NCBI RefSeq assembly: GCF_013072695.1
Contig: NZ_LXUK01000008.1
Coordinates: forward strand, 1 to 64,000
Length of the DNA: 64,000 nucleotides
DNA from: Acinetobacter sp. Ac_5812
GTDB taxonomy: Bacteria; Pseudomonadota; Gammaproteobacteria; Pseudomonadales; Moraxellaceae
Direction of reading: 5' to 3'
Positions within the stretch are counted from its first letter, which is position 1. Every line of letters begins with the position of its first letter. Positions 36,692-46,101 of the stretch are shown piece after piece. The notes below the pieces were generated by a model, which saw only the letters and a program-made list of their open reading frames with translations, did not search any database and was not told where the DNA came from. The translations under genes and the position numbers were made by a program.

Positions 36692-37519
36692 TCATGTACC
36701 CGTTTTCTTCTTCTTTTTTAAATACATCTGACTATCCTCTATTTTTGTTTCAAAGAGGTTTAGCATCTTAATTAAACCAGATAGTTTTGCACGCCCATAA
36801 TTTCTAGAATCAAAATCTGGTTTAACAGCCGTAATATATTGTCCAACTATTGATAAGTTAGCCCAACCATTATCTTCAGTATTATCTTTCACAGCTTTAT
36901 AAATTAGGTTTAAAGTAGCTCGATCAATGACAGAAACATCTCTTTTTTCATCAGAGTTAGTGATTATTCCAGTAGGAATAACTTCTTCTTTTTGAATATT
37001 ATTCTGCTTGTTGTTTTGTCTAACGATTAAATCAGAAGTTTCCAAACTAGCTTCAGTATTACTTCCAACACGTTCCTGCTCATCAACTAAATTTTCTACA
37101 TAAATAAATTTATCACATGCTCGAATAAATGCCTCTGGGGTTTTACTACGTCCAAAACCATATACTATTAAGCCACTTTCGCGAATTCTTGAAGCTAAGG
37201 GCGTAAAGTCACTATCACTGGATACAATACAAAAACCATCTAATGCACCACTATATAGCAAGTCCATTGCATCAATGATAAGGATCATATCCGTAGCATC
37301 TTTACCTTTTGTATAGGCAAATTGCTGTACTGGTGTTATGGCATGAGGTAACAATACATCACGCCATTTTTTTAAAGTATCACTACTCCAGTCACCATAA
37401 ACCCTTTTTACACTTGCAATACCATACTTTGCAACTTCCTCTAGAACTGATTCGATTGAGTTCACCGAGGAATTATCCGCATCAATAAGCACTGCAAGTT
37501 TTTTAGGTTTTAAGTCCAT
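36692..37519 (-). CDS. NYN-domain nuclease with C-terminal LOTUS/OST-HTH domain
   Basis: A 275-aa cytoplasmic protein. The N-terminal NYN/PIN-like domain (LabA/DUF88 type, residues 8-150) shows D13 in LIDADN, D74 and D77 in KGKDATDMILIIDAMD, and D102/D104 in SSDSDF, the usual acidic residues of this RNase fold. A polar linker of about 35 residues follows, then a LOTUS/OST-HTH RNA-binding domain (about 195-270; LIYKAVKDNT...NYGRAKLSGLIKMLNLFE). AAGG precedes the ATG. It lies 27 bases downstream of topA and one base from the metzincin-like gene. Probable RNA-degrading or RNA-sensing protein. Confidence 0.85.
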   Translation of the reverse strand: MDLKPKKLAVLIDADNSSVNSIESVLEEVAKYGIASVKRVYGDWSSDTLKKWRDVLLPHAITPVQQFAYTKGKDATDMILIIDAMDLLYSGALDGFCIVSSDSDFTPLASRIRESGLIVYGFGRSKTPEAFIRACDKFIYVENLVDEQERVGSNTEASLETSDLIVRQNNKQNNIQKEEVIPTGIITNSDEKRDVSVIDRATLNLIYKAVKDNTEDNGWANLSIVGQYITAVKPDFDSRNYGRAKLSGLIKMLNLFETKIEDSQMYLKKKKKTGT

Positions 37520-37546
37520 TTACTTAACCTTTGGTCAAAAGATTAT

Positions 37547-40186
37547 TTAGCCTTCAACCCATTTCCCATCTTGGAACACCAGACTCCACTTGGTTTGTTT
37601 CCCTTCAGCGGTCTCAGAACCCACATATTGTGCTTGGTTCTTACGGCTAAATTTCACTACCGTTGGATTGCCTTCAGGATCGACATCTGGTGCTTCTAAC
37701 AAGAACTGGTATTTCGGATCAAGCTGCTCAGCAACACTGCGTAATTCAGCGACTTTCGGTGCACGCGTCTCACGAATTTTAGGGAATTTGCTGGCAGCCA
37801 AGAACAAACCAGCCGCACCATCACGTAATACAAAGAAGTCATCGTGTTTGGCTGAACGTAGATGTTCCATTTTGATTGGATCAACACGCGGCGGCGCGGG
37901 TTGACCGCTCTTTAATACTTTACGGGTATTGTCACAGCTTGAGCAGGCAAAGTAAGGACCAAAACGACCTGTCTTTAACTGCATTTCGCCATCACATTTA
38001 TCACATGGAATGGTTGGACCGTCATAGCCCTTGATCTTGAACTCGCCTTCCTCGACTTCGTAACCATCACAATCTGGGTTATTACCACAGACATGCAATT
38101 TACGACCACCATCGACCACATAACTGTCCATTGCTGTACCGCATTTAGGACAACGGTGTTTCGACATCAAATCAGCAGTTTCAGCACCATCATCATCCGA
38201 CAAAGCCGCCAAAGACTCGACTGGTGTTAAGTTGAGTGTGCCTTTACAACGTTCTTTCGGTGGCAGGTTATAACCTGAACATCCTAAGAATACACCCGTT
38301 GTTCCAGTACGAACTTGCATTGGGCGCGAACATTCAGGACAAGATACATCCGCCACTTCGACAGGCTGATTACGGCGCATGCCGCTTTCACCCTGCGCAT
38401 TGGTCAAACGTTTCTTGAAATCGCCATAGAAGGTATCCAGTAACTCTTTCCAGTTCCGTTCACCCATTGCAACACGGTCTAATTGACCTTCTAAATCAGC
38501 GGTAAAAGCATAATTCATCAGGTTATTAAAACTTTCATCCAAACGGTCTGTAACAATCTCACCCATCTTCTCTGCAAAGAGACGACGGTTTTCGAGCTTC
38601 ACATAACCACGTTCTTGAATGGTCGAAATAATTGCAGCATAAGTCGATGGACGACCAATCCCTTTCTTCTCTAATTCTTTTACCAAAGACGCTTCAGTAA
38701 AGCGTGCAGGCGGCTTGGTAAAATGCTGACTCGGATCAAGTTTTTCTAACTTAAGCACTTCACCAACTTTCACCGCAGGCAATAAAATATCATCATCAGA
38801 TTTATTGGCACCACGAACACGGGTAAAACCATCAAATACCAGTGTGCGGCCTTTCGCCTTTAACTCAACATTTGACGCTTCAACAGTCAACGTCGAAGAT
38901 AAATATTCTGCAGGTGTCATTTGACAAGCAACAAATTGACGCCAAATCAAATCATATAAACGCTGTGCATCACGCTCTACGCCCGCAAGTTTATCGCCAG
39001 TCAAACCAACATCTGAAGGACGAATCGCTTCATGGGCCTCTTGTGCACCCGCTTTATTGCCATAGCGATTTGGCTTGGCAGGGACGTATTTTTCACCAAA
39101 ATTTTGTTGAATATGGTTACGCACCATATTCACAGCGTCATCACTCAAAAAGGTAGAGTCTGTACGCATATAGGTAATAAAACCACCTTCATACAAACGC
39201 TGCGCCAGCATCATGGTTTTCTTCACAGAAAAACCTAAACGCGTACTCGCCGCTTGTTGTAAGGTTGAAGTGATATACGGGGCGCTCGGATTAACTTTGG
39301 TTGGTTTATCTTCACGCAACGCCACTTTATATTCAGCATCTTTCAATACACTGAGTAAGGCATCAGTTTCGGCTTTATTTTTAAGCTTAAGTGTTTTACC
39401 TGCTTGCTTAACCGCTTCTAAGCGAATGTCTTCTTTCTTTGAAATGGTATCTGCAAAAACTTGCCAGTATTCTTCTGGAATAAATGCACGGATTTCACGT
39501 TCACGTTCAACCACTAGTTTTACAGCAACGGACTGCACGCGTCCTGCCGATAGACCACGGGCAATCTTTTCCCAGAGTAATGGCGACACCATAAAGCCAA
39601 CCACACGGTCGAGGAAACGACGCGCCTGTTGAGCATTAACACGGTTCAAATCAAGTCGTGTTGGCTGTTTAAATGCTTCTTGAATAGCATTCTTGGTAAT
39701 TTCGTTAAAGACCACACGATGGTAGCGACTATCATCCCCACCAATGACTTCTCTCAAATGCCAAGCAATCGCTTCCCCTTCTCTATCCAAGTCCGTTGCG
39801 AGATAGATTGCATCTGCATCTTTGGCGAGTTTTTTCAGTTCGGCAACCACATGTTCTTTGCCCGGAAGCACTTCATAGTGTGCAATCCAATCATGCTCTG
39901 GATCGACACCCATACGATTGATCAGTGCAGACTGTGCTTTTTCGGCTTTCTGTTGATCCGTTAATTTGGCACGGGTTGCGGGCTTCTTTTCAGTGGATTT
40001 CGCCCCGCCTCCTGTCGGTAAATCACGCACATGACCGACAGATGACTTCACCACATATTGTGAACCCAAATATTTATTAATTGTTTTCGCTTTTGCAGGC
40101 GACTCCACAATCACTAAGGCACGTTTCTTTGCAGCAGATGCGGAAGCTGCTGTGCTTTCTGAAGCAGAGCGTGGAGTATTCGCCAT
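37547..40186 (-). CDS. topA: DNA topoisomerase I
   Basis: Type IA topoisomerase that relaxes negative supercoils. TOPRIM domain: [18 protein letters not shown] near residue 24 and the acidic TDLDREGEA at 131-139; catalytic tyrosine Y339 in [11 protein letters not shown]. The C-terminal region has three zinc-ribbon modules (CPEC...C, CPKC...C and CDKC...C pairs, from about residue 620 to 770). Length 879 aa, close to E. coli (865). The N-terminal ~20 residues are a Ser/Ala-rich extension. Confidence 0.97.
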   Translation of the reverse strand: MANTPRSASESTAASASAAKKRALVIVESPAKAKTINKYLGSQYVVKSSVGHVRDLPTGGGAKSTEKKPATRAKLTDQQKAEKAQSALINRMGVDPEHDWIAHYEVLPGKEHVVAELKKLAKDADAIYLATDLDREGEAIAWHLREVIGGDDSRYHRVVFNEITKNAIQEAFKQPTRLDLNRVNAQQARRFLDRVVGFMVSPLLWEKIARGLSAGRVQSVAVKLVVEREREIRAFIPEEYWQVFADTISKKEDIRLEAVKQAGKTLKLKNKAETDALLSVLKDAEYKVALREDKPTKVNPSAPYITSTLQQAASTRLGFSVKKTMMLAQRLYEGGFITYMRTDSTFLSDDAVNMVRNHIQQNFGEKYVPAKPNRYGNKAGAQEAHEAIRPSDVGLTGDKLAGVERDAQRLYDLIWRQFVACQMTPAEYLSSTLTVEASNVELKAKGRTLVFDGFTRVRGANKSDDDILLPAVKVGEVLKLEKLDPSQHFTKPPARFTEASLVKELEKKGIGRPSTYAAIISTIQERGYVKLENRRLFAEKMGEIVTDRLDESFNNLMNYAFTADLEGQLDRVAMGERNWKELLDTFYGDFKKRLTNAQGESGMRRNQPVEVADVSCPECSRPMQVRTGTTGVFLGCSGYNLPPKERCKGTLNLTPVESLAALSDDDGAETADLMSKHRCPKCGTAMDSYVVDGGRKLHVCGNNPDCDGYEVEEGEFKIKGYDGPTIPCDKCDGEMQLKTGRFGPYFACSSCDNTRKVLKSGQPAPPRVDPIKMEHLRSAKHDDFFVLRDGAAGLFLAASKFPKIRETRAPKVAELRSVAEQLDPKYQFLLEAPDVDPEGNPTVVKFSRKNQAQYVGSETAEGKQTKWSLVFQDGKWVEG

Positions 40187-40219
40187 AATAAATCGTTTTT
40201 CCTATGATCAATCAGAGAG

Positions 40220-40669
40220 TTAGCGCTGTGCTAAATCATGTAAATAAGCTTTTATCTGTTCAAGCTGTGTGGCTCTTAGGTCAGTTTCTTCATCCCAATA
40301 CAGTCCGACACAGTTTGCCTGCATATCAATAGCATAAACTCCTTTTAATGCAATGGTTAAATCATTAAATTTCTGATCCCCTTGCACAACCTGAAGCTTG
40401 CCATCCACCACCCGCGCGCGCATTAACGCCAAGCGAGCATCTGGAATCAGCACACTATAATAAGCCACCATACTGGCACGTTTTTCCGATGCCATTGGAA
40501 TCTTGGTCCATTCTGGCGCAACAATTAAACGCGGATGCAATCCCATTTTGCGCGCCTGATCACGCATCATACCCAATGCCTTTTCTCGTGGACTGACACG
40601 CAAGCCAAAAATCGAGCCAAGTACAAACAGTACAATCGCAACCGTGATCCAAATTCCAATATTACTCAT
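40220..40669 (-). CDS. Uncharacterised single-span membrane protein
   Basis: A 149-aa protein of unknown function with an N-terminal membrane segment (about residues 3-22) followed by a basic region (RVSPREKALGMMRDQARKMG) and a soluble alpha/beta domain ending in a helix. It is 33 bases upstream of topA and shares its strand, so they are probably co-transcribed. The ATG at 40669 is preferred to an in-frame TTG four codons upstream. Confidence 0.75.
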   Translation of the reverse strand: MSNIGIWITVAIVLFVLGSIFGLRVSPREKALGMMRDQARKMGLHPRLIVAPEWTKIPMASEKRASMVAYYSVLIPDARLALMRARVVDGKLQVVQGDQKFNDLTIALKGVYAIDMQANCVGLYWDEETDLRATQLEQIKAYLHDLAQR

Positions 40670-40826
40670 AAAGTAGCCCAAAACTTTCTTTTATTAGCGT
40701 TACATAAGTTGAATCCAAAAGGCAAGTTTCAACGTAAAAAATAATCTTGTATTCAACTGTACCCTTTAAAGCACCCCTTTTCAGACTCTCAAAAGCATAA
40801 TGCCAAATGCTTTTAACCCACTTACT

Positions 40827-41189
40827 TTATTCAACTAGGGTTAATTTTCCGAATTGATCAAGATGTGTATCGCCCCAATTCTTTAATGCAACAATAATCT
40901 GTTCCAGACTACGACCTAAATCAGTTAAACAATATTCAACTTTTGGAGGAACCTGAGGATAGACCTCTCGATGCAGAATGCCATCTTGTTCTAATTCGCG
41001 TAGCTGATTGGTGAGCATTCTCTGGGTAATATTTGGTATACGCTTACGAATTTCATTAAATCGCAAGGTGCCCTCATTCAATAAATGCCAAAGAATGACA
41101 CATTTCCATTTACCATCAATCAGACTGATCGCAGCTTCAACTGAACAGCCAGGGGAGCAATCAAAACTCGAATGTCGCATTTTTGCCAT
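40827..41189 (-). CDS. HxlR family transcriptional regulator
   Basis: A 120-aa winged-helix regulator of the HxlR/MarR-like family: CSVEAAISLIDGKWKCVILWHLLNEGTLRFNEIRKRIPNITQRMLTNQLRELEQDGIL. Two cysteines near the N terminus (C11 and C15 in FDCSPGCSV) occupy the position of the redox-sensing cysteine in HypR/YodB-like regulators, which suggests response to electrophiles such as quinones or aldehydes. Divergent from a zinc-type alcohol dehydrogenase gene, its probable target. AAGGAT is upstream of the ATG. Confidence 0.92.
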   Translation of the reverse strand: MAKMRHSSFDCSPGCSVEAAISLIDGKWKCVILWHLLNEGTLRFNEIRKRIPNITQRMLTNQLRELEQDGILHREVYPQVPPKVEYCLTDLGRSLEQIIVALKNWGDTHLDQFGKLTLVE

Positions 41190-41194
41190 TTTAC

Positions 41195-41212
41195 AGTATC
41201 CTTTTTGACACT
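41195..41212. promoter_or_regulatory. Candidate HxlR operator
   Basis: AGTATC (41195-41200) and GACACT (41207-41212) form an imperfect inverted repeat with a six-base spacer, right upstream of the HxlR gene. The sequence is also its likely leader region. Weak evidence. Confidence 0.4.
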
Positions 41213-41288
41213 ATGAGCGTTATTTGTCTGTAGTCACTAAAATTAAGCTTAAGTTATGCTGAGATTCCAATCAAGTGGAAGCAAAACC

Positions 41289-42299
41289 ATGAAAGCTGTG
41301 GCATATCAAAAGGCAGGTGCAATTCATTTAGACGATGCGCTTGTAGACATTGAGATCGACTCACCTGTTGCACATGGACATGATTTACTCGTTCGTGTGC
41401 AAGCTGTTTCAGTCAATCCAGTCGATACCAAAATCCGAAACAATAAAAGCGCAGAAGATCATAAATGGAAAATTCTGGGCTGGGATGCGGTTGGTGTTGT
41501 TGAGGCGATTGGTGAACACGTCACTCAATTCAAAATTGGTGACCACGTCTGGTATGCAGGTGCACTCAACCGATCAGGCAGTAATAGTGAATTACAATTG
41601 GTTGACGAGCGTATTGTCGGACATAAACCCAAGTCACTCGATGCTAGCGAAGCGGCAGCGCTCCCTTTAACCGCAATTACCGCATGGGAAATGCTGTTTG
41701 ATCGATTACAAGTTCCGCGAGCTGCGGCTCAGAACACTTCGATCCTCGTCATTGGTGGTGCTGGTGGGGTGGGTTCAATCACCATTCAATTGCTCAAACA
41801 ATTAACCAATTTAACCGTTATTAGTACCGCATCTCGACCAGAGACTTCTGAATGGGTAAAACAGCTGGGTGCTGATTATGTCTTAGACCATCGCCAAGCT
41901 TTAGCCCCACAAATTCAGCAGCTCGGCTTAAATGCGCCTTTATATGTGTTTTCAACCACACAAACCGATCAGCATCTCGCTGATATTGCAGAACTGATCG
42001 CAGCACAAGGCCATTTCGGTTTAATTGATGACCCTGAGCAACTTGACATTAAGCCCTTTAAATCAAAGTCTGTTTCGGTTCACTGGGAGTTTATGTTCAC
42101 GCGCTCTATGTACCAGACTGAAGATATGATCCAACAGAGCCAACTTTTGAATCAAGTTGCAAGCTTAGTTGACGAGGGAAAGATTAAAACCACAGTGAGT
42201 CAGGTACTTTCGCCAATCAATGCAGAAAACCTAAAACGTGTACACCAACAAATTGAAAGTGGCACGACCAAAGGAAAAATTGTCCTGCATGGTTTTTAA
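41289..42299 (+). CDS. Zinc-binding-type alcohol dehydrogenase / quinone oxidoreductase family protein
   Basis: A 336-aa medium-chain dehydrogenase/reductase starting MKAVAYQKAGAIHLDDALVDIE. The Rossmann glycines are in VIGGAGGVGSITIQLLKQL, and the catalytic-domain block VQAVSVNPVDTKIRN is present, but the structural zinc cysteine cluster of classical ADHs is missing, as in quinone oxidoreductases (zeta-crystallin, YhdH-like). NADPH-dependent reduction of quinones or enones is likely. The HxlR regulator is divergent. The ATG at 41289 has GGAAG upstream; an earlier in-frame start at 41256 has no ribosome binding site. Confidence 0.88.
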   Translation: MKAVAYQKAGAIHLDDALVDIEIDSPVAHGHDLLVRVQAVSVNPVDTKIRNNKSAEDHKWKILGWDAVGVVEAIGEHVTQFKIGDHVWYAGALNRSGSNSELQLVDERIVGHKPKSLDASEAAALPLTAITAWEMLFDRLQVPRAAAQNTSILVIGGAGGVGSITIQLLKQLTNLTVISTASRPETSEWVKQLGADYVLDHRQALAPQIQQLGLNAPLYVFSTTQTDQHLADIAELIAAQGHFGLIDDPEQLDIKPFKSKSVSVHWEFMFTRSMYQTEDMIQQSQLLNQVASLVDEGKIKTTVSQVLSPINAENLKRVHQQIESGTTKGKIVLHGF

Positions 42300-42357
42300 A
42301 TGCAATTATGCAACCTAGATCTTGCAGTCATGCCACTCAGCATTGCTGCAAGATTTA

Positions 42358-42603
42358 TTAATAATGCGGTGGTTTATCATTTATCGGATCAAAAGCTGCA
42401 ATTCCTTCGGATAAATCTGAAGATTCAACCCGACGATATAAAAATTGCATTTGTTTTTTTAAATCAGCAATTTCCTGCGTTTGAATTGCCAGTTGCTGAT
42501 TCAATTGTTCAACTAAATCATCTAAAAATGCAATTCGGACTTGCAAATCTTCAATGGGTGCGGAGAATGACGCGTGATTATCAAAATTTTGTGGTTTAGT
42601 CAT
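42358..42603 (-). CDS. slyX: SlyX family protein
   Basis: An 81-aa protein with a central coiled coil (about residues 15-58, DLQVRIAFLDDLVEQLNQQLAIQTQEIADLKKQMQFLYRRV) and the C-terminal PPHY motif that is a signature of SlyX. Function unknown in detail. It lies on the opposite strand from the ADH gene, 58 bases past that gene's stop, and divergent from uup with 32 bases between the two start codons. Confidence 0.9.
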   Translation of the reverse strand: MTKPQNFDNHASFSAPIEDLQVRIAFLDDLVEQLNQQLAIQTQEIADLKKQMQFLYRRVESSDLSEGIAAFDPINDKPPHY

Positions 42604-42635
42604 TTCAGACCTCATCTGAACTTTTAGGAAACATT

Positions 42636-44537
42636 ATGGCCTATATTACTTTAAGGGATGTCCATCTCGCATTTGGCGGACCTGCCTTACTCGACGGCGC
42701 GAACTTTAACCTGGAACGTGGCGAGCGAGTCTGTTTAATTGGTCGTAATGGCGAAGGTAAGTCTACTTTATTAAAACTGATTGAGGGAAGCTTGTTACCC
42801 GATAACGGTGAAGTTTCGATTCAAAATGGTTTAACTGTTTCAATGTTAGCCCAAGATGTCCCGATGGACTCGGGCAAAGTTGCAGATATCGTTGCCGATG
42901 GTGCAGGCGAAGCTGCCGCTGTCTTGAAAGAATACCACGAAGCAAGTGATGCCTGTGTCTTAGGTGATATGGATGCTTGCGACCGCATGGGCATGCTACA
43001 GCACAAACTCGATCAGTTGGATGGTTGGGCATTAGAAAACAAGGTCAACTCAATTCTGAGTAAAATGGGACTTGATCCCAATGCTGATCTAGCTGATCTC
43101 TCTGGTGGTCGTAAACGTCGTGTACTCTTGGCACGTGCCCTACTGACTCAACCAGATGTGTTGTTACTGGACGAACCAACCAACCATTTGGATGTGGAAA
43201 GTATCGAATGGCTAGAAAAGTTCCTGCTCGATCAAAACAATCTGACTTTATTGTTTATTTCGCATGACCGCTCATTTGTCGACAGTATCGCCACCCGTAT
43301 CGTCGAGCTAGATCGTGGTATTTTACGTGGCTACGAAGGTAATTATTCGCGCTATCTCGAACTGAAAGCGCAGCAAATGGAAGCTGAAGAAAAACAAAAT
43401 GCTTTATTTGATAAAAAGTTAGCGGAAGAAGAGGCTTGGATTCGTCAAGGCATTAAAGCGCGCCGTACCCGTAACGAGGGTCGTGTCCGTGCTTTAAAAG
43501 ACTTACGTGAACAATCTAAAGCACGTCGTTCACAACAAGGCAAAGTCAGCATGGCAACGCAAGAAGCCAACCGCTCTGGTAAGATGGTGTTCGAGATTGA
43601 AAACTTAAGTGTCGGCTACGACAACAAAGTTCTGATTAATGATTTCTCTGCAATCGTGTTACGTGGCGACCGTATCGGTTTAGTCGGTGACAACGGTGTC
43701 GGTAAAACCACCTTGATCAAAGCCATTTTAGGCGAGATCGAACACGGCGGGACAGTGAAAACTGGTACGCAGCTAGAAGTTGCCTATTTTGATCAGTTGC
43801 GTAATGCACTCGACTTGGAAAAAACCGTGATGGCCAACGTGTCTGAAGGTTCCGACTTTGTTGATGTGAATGGTAACCGTCGTCATATCTATAGTTATCT
43901 GCAAGACTTTTTATTCTCACCAGAACGTGCCCGTACACCGGTTAAAGCTTTATCAGGCGGTGAGAGAAACCGTATTCTGTTAGCAAAACTGTTACTCAAG
44001 CCATCAAACTTGATCGTGATGGATGAGCCAACCAATGACTTGGATATGGTGACACTTGAGTTGCTTGAAGAAATGCTGTCTGACTACAAAGGCACGTTGT
44101 TACTGATCTCACATGACCGTGCTTTCATGGACAATGTCGTGACTTCAACTTGGGTGTTTGATGGTAAAGGTCAGATTGATGAATACATCGGTGGCTATCA
44201 AGATTACTTGGAACAGCGCCCTGACCAAAAAGTGGTTGACCAAAAAAGTGATGTAAAAAAAGCGCAAGCCAAAGCTGAAGCAGCGGCTGCCGCAGCAGCA
44301 CCGAAAAAAGTGAAGCTCAGTTATAAAGATCAGCGTGAGCTTGAACAACTGCCTGCTGAAATTGAAAAACTGGAAACTGAACAAGCAGCATTATCAGAAA
44401 AATTGGCGGATGGCTCATGGTTTGTTTCAGATGCCAATGCTGCAACTGCAGCCAGCCAACGTTTAGCAGAAATTGAAGAATTGCTGTTGGAAAAGCTAGA
44501 GCGCTGGGACATTTTAGAAAATATGTCGAAAGGCTAA
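42636..44537 (+). CDS. uup: ABC-F family ATPase Uup
   Basis: Cytoplasmic ABC-F protein of 633 aa with two nucleotide-binding domains: NBD1 Walker A GRNGEGKST and signature LSGGRKRRV with Walker B LLLDEPTNHLD; NBD2 Walker A GDNGVGKTT, signature LSGGERNRI and Walker B LIVMDEPTNDLD. The P-site linker lies between, and a C-terminal coiled coil (about 560-630) is the hallmark of Uup, which binds DNA and ribosomes. It follows slyX divergently. The terminator follows 14 bases later. Confidence 0.94.
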   Translation: MAYITLRDVHLAFGGPALLDGANFNLERGERVCLIGRNGEGKSTLLKLIEGSLLPDNGEVSIQNGLTVSMLAQDVPMDSGKVADIVADGAGEAAAVLKEYHEASDACVLGDMDACDRMGMLQHKLDQLDGWALENKVNSILSKMGLDPNADLADLSGGRKRRVLLARALLTQPDVLLLDEPTNHLDVESIEWLEKFLLDQNNLTLLFISHDRSFVDSIATRIVELDRGILRGYEGNYSRYLELKAQQMEAEEKQNALFDKKLAEEEAWIRQGIKARRTRNEGRVRALKDLREQSKARRSQQGKVSMATQEANRSGKMVFEIENLSVGYDNKVLINDFSAIVLRGDRIGLVGDNGVGKTTLIKAILGEIEHGGTVKTGTQLEVAYFDQLRNALDLEKTVMANVSEGSDFVDVNGNRRHIYSYLQDFLFSPERARTPVKALSGGERNRILLAKLLLKPSNLIVMDEPTNDLDMVTLELLEEMLSDYKGTLLLISHDRAFMDNVVTSTWVFDGKGQIDEYIGGYQDYLEQRPDQKVVDQKSDVKKAQAKAEAAAAAAAPKKVKLSYKDQRELEQLPAEIEKLETEQAALSEKLADGSWFVSDANAATAASQRLAEIEELLLEKLERWDILENMSKG

Positions 44538-44550
44538 ATATGCGTAGATA

Positions 44551-44574
44551 AAAGGCTCCTAATGGAGCCTTTTT
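44551..44574 (+). terminator. Terminator after uup
   Basis: AAAGGCTCC and GGAGCCTTT arms with a TAAT loop and a T run. Marks the left border of the accessory cluster. Confidence 0.92.
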
Positions 44575-44615
44575 CTTATTCAGTATCATGTAAAATCCAA
44601 TCGAATAGACTGCAT

Positions 44616-45977
44616 TTATCGTAGCTCTTTTGAAGCCGTATAAGTCTTTATTTCATCAACTTCGGATGCCTCGACCAAAGATAGATTCTTGGTTTCAGGG
44701 GCCCATAAAATCGAAATAATAGTTCCAAACACAAGAATACACACCAGTATTAGCATCGTGGCAGTCATGCCGATCTGCAACAGACTGATCGGAAGAATAA
44801 AGGTACTTGCTGCCGAACCAAAGCGACTCACCGCTGTGGCGATCCCAATCCCACTAGAACGCACTTCGGTCGGAAAACTTTCTGCGGGAAAAACACCAAC
44901 TAAATTACTCACTGCAGATAAAATCATCGTAAAAGCAGCGAACAAGAGTACCAAGGCCCAATTCAAACTTGCAGGCAATATTGTAATCAACAACAAACTG
45001 ACTGAAAGCAGCACAAAGGCATAGATTAAAAAACCGCGGCGGGAAAATTTGTAGGTACAGTAAATACCGATCACGGCACCGAGTAGCAGCATCAAATTGA
45101 GGATCGTTTCAGTGGTGAAATCATTAGATAACTGCATTAACTCTAAAATCATCGGCAGAAAGGTATAGATTGCAAAATACGGCATCACAATGCAGGTGAA
45201 AAAGATGCAGTTAAACAAGGTCCGTTTAAGGTATTTTTGACTAAACAATAATTTAATACTGGAGAAATTATTTTGCTGTGCCACCTGATCTGTTTCACTC
45301 TCAATCGTGACATGTGCTCCAAAATATTTATGCACAATGGCTTGCGCTTCTTCTTTTCGTCCATGTTGCATCAACCACCGCGGCGATTCAGGTGTGCCGA
45401 TTCGCGCAATTAAAATAATTGCAGCAGGGATAGCTGTCGAGGCGAGTAAATAACGCCATGTGTCAGGTCCAAGATCTAAATCAATTACAAATTTTGCAAT
45501 GAATGTTGCCAATACATAGCCAAATGTCCACACCACACTAAATGAGCCTAAAATTGCACCACGACTTTGTTTAGGTAAAAATTCCGCCAACAATGCATGT
45601 CCAACGGTATAGTCCCCACCCAGCCCAATCCCCATGAGCACGCGACACAGAAACAGTTCTAAAGGCGTAGAAGCATAGAACTGGGCAATCGAACCAATCA
45701 GAACTAAAATGAAGCTAATACAAAAGATCTTCTGCCGACCTAATTTATCTGAAATAAATCCAAAAAATAAACTTCCGACAAATAACCCAATTAGAACAGC
45801 ACTTCCGATTGCCCCCTGCCAAAAGGAATCTAGCTGCATCAGTGGGGTAATTAAAGTGAAAACCATTCCAATCAAACCAATGATATAACCATCGGTTAAA
45901 TGTGCGCCGAAAGTTAAAGCCGTTATTTTCAAATGAAATTTGTTCAATGGCACATTATCAATATTTACGGTATTCAT
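44616..45977 (-). CDS. MFS transporter of the accessory aldehyde cluster
   Basis: An inner-membrane permease of 453 aa with 12 membrane segments. Motif A-like GFISDKLGRQKIF sits between helices 2 and 3 and GIGLGGDYTVGHALLAEFLPKQSRGAIL in helix 4-5, resembling the sugar-porter/aromatic-acid:H+ symporter MFS groups. The central loop is polar. It is the last gene of an operon (fae-like, aldo/keto reductase, aldehyde dehydrogenase, MFS), separated from the dehydrogenase by 124 bases that contain a hairpin. Likely imports the pathway substrate; substrate unknown. ATG at 45977 with GGGAG upstream. Confidence 0.88.
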   Translation of the reverse strand: MNTVNIDNVPLNKFHLKITALTFGAHLTDGYIIGLIGMVFTLITPLMQLDSFWQGAIGSAVLIGLFVGSLFFGFISDKLGRQKIFCISFILVLIGSIAQFYASTPLELFLCRVLMGIGLGGDYTVGHALLAEFLPKQSRGAILGSFSVVWTFGYVLATFIAKFVIDLDLGPDTWRYLLASTAIPAAIILIARIGTPESPRWLMQHGRKEEAQAIVHKYFGAHVTIESETDQVAQQNNFSSIKLLFSQKYLKRTLFNCIFFTCIVMPYFAIYTFLPMILELMQLSNDFTTETILNLMLLLGAVIGIYCTYKFSRRGFLIYAFVLLSVSLLLITILPASLNWALVLLFAAFTMILSAVSNLVGVFPAESFPTEVRSSGIGIATAVSRFGSAASTFILPISLLQIGMTATMLILVCILVFGTIISILWAPETKNLSLVEASEVDEIKTYTASKELR

Positions 45978-46055
45978 ATACGCTCCCATTCCATGGAGTA
46001 AAATTGAATAATTCTTCTATCCAAACATTTAAAAAGTGATGCTGACTCCAGCAAA

Positions 46056-46089
46056 GCTAGATCCCAATCCAATTCGATTGAGTTCTAGC
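46056..46089 (-). promoter_or_regulatory. Hairpin between the aldehyde dehydrogenase and MFS genes
   Basis: GCTAGA (46056-46061) pairs with TCTAGC (46084-46089), with an inner AATC/GATT pair and an internal loop. No U tract follows on the minus strand. It could be a processing or attenuation site that lowers MFS expression relative to upstream genes. Confidence 0.35.
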
Positions 46090-46101
46090 CTGATGAGCTG
46101 A

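Noticed and set aside
37590..39964. Several plus-strand frames opposite topA
   Set aside because: Shadows of a highly conserved gene; no ribosome binding sites or domain motifs.
42300..42599. Plus-strand ORF following the alcohol dehydrogenase gene
   Set aside because: It lies opposite slyX, which has a proper coiled coil and PPHY ending; the plus-strand product has no features.
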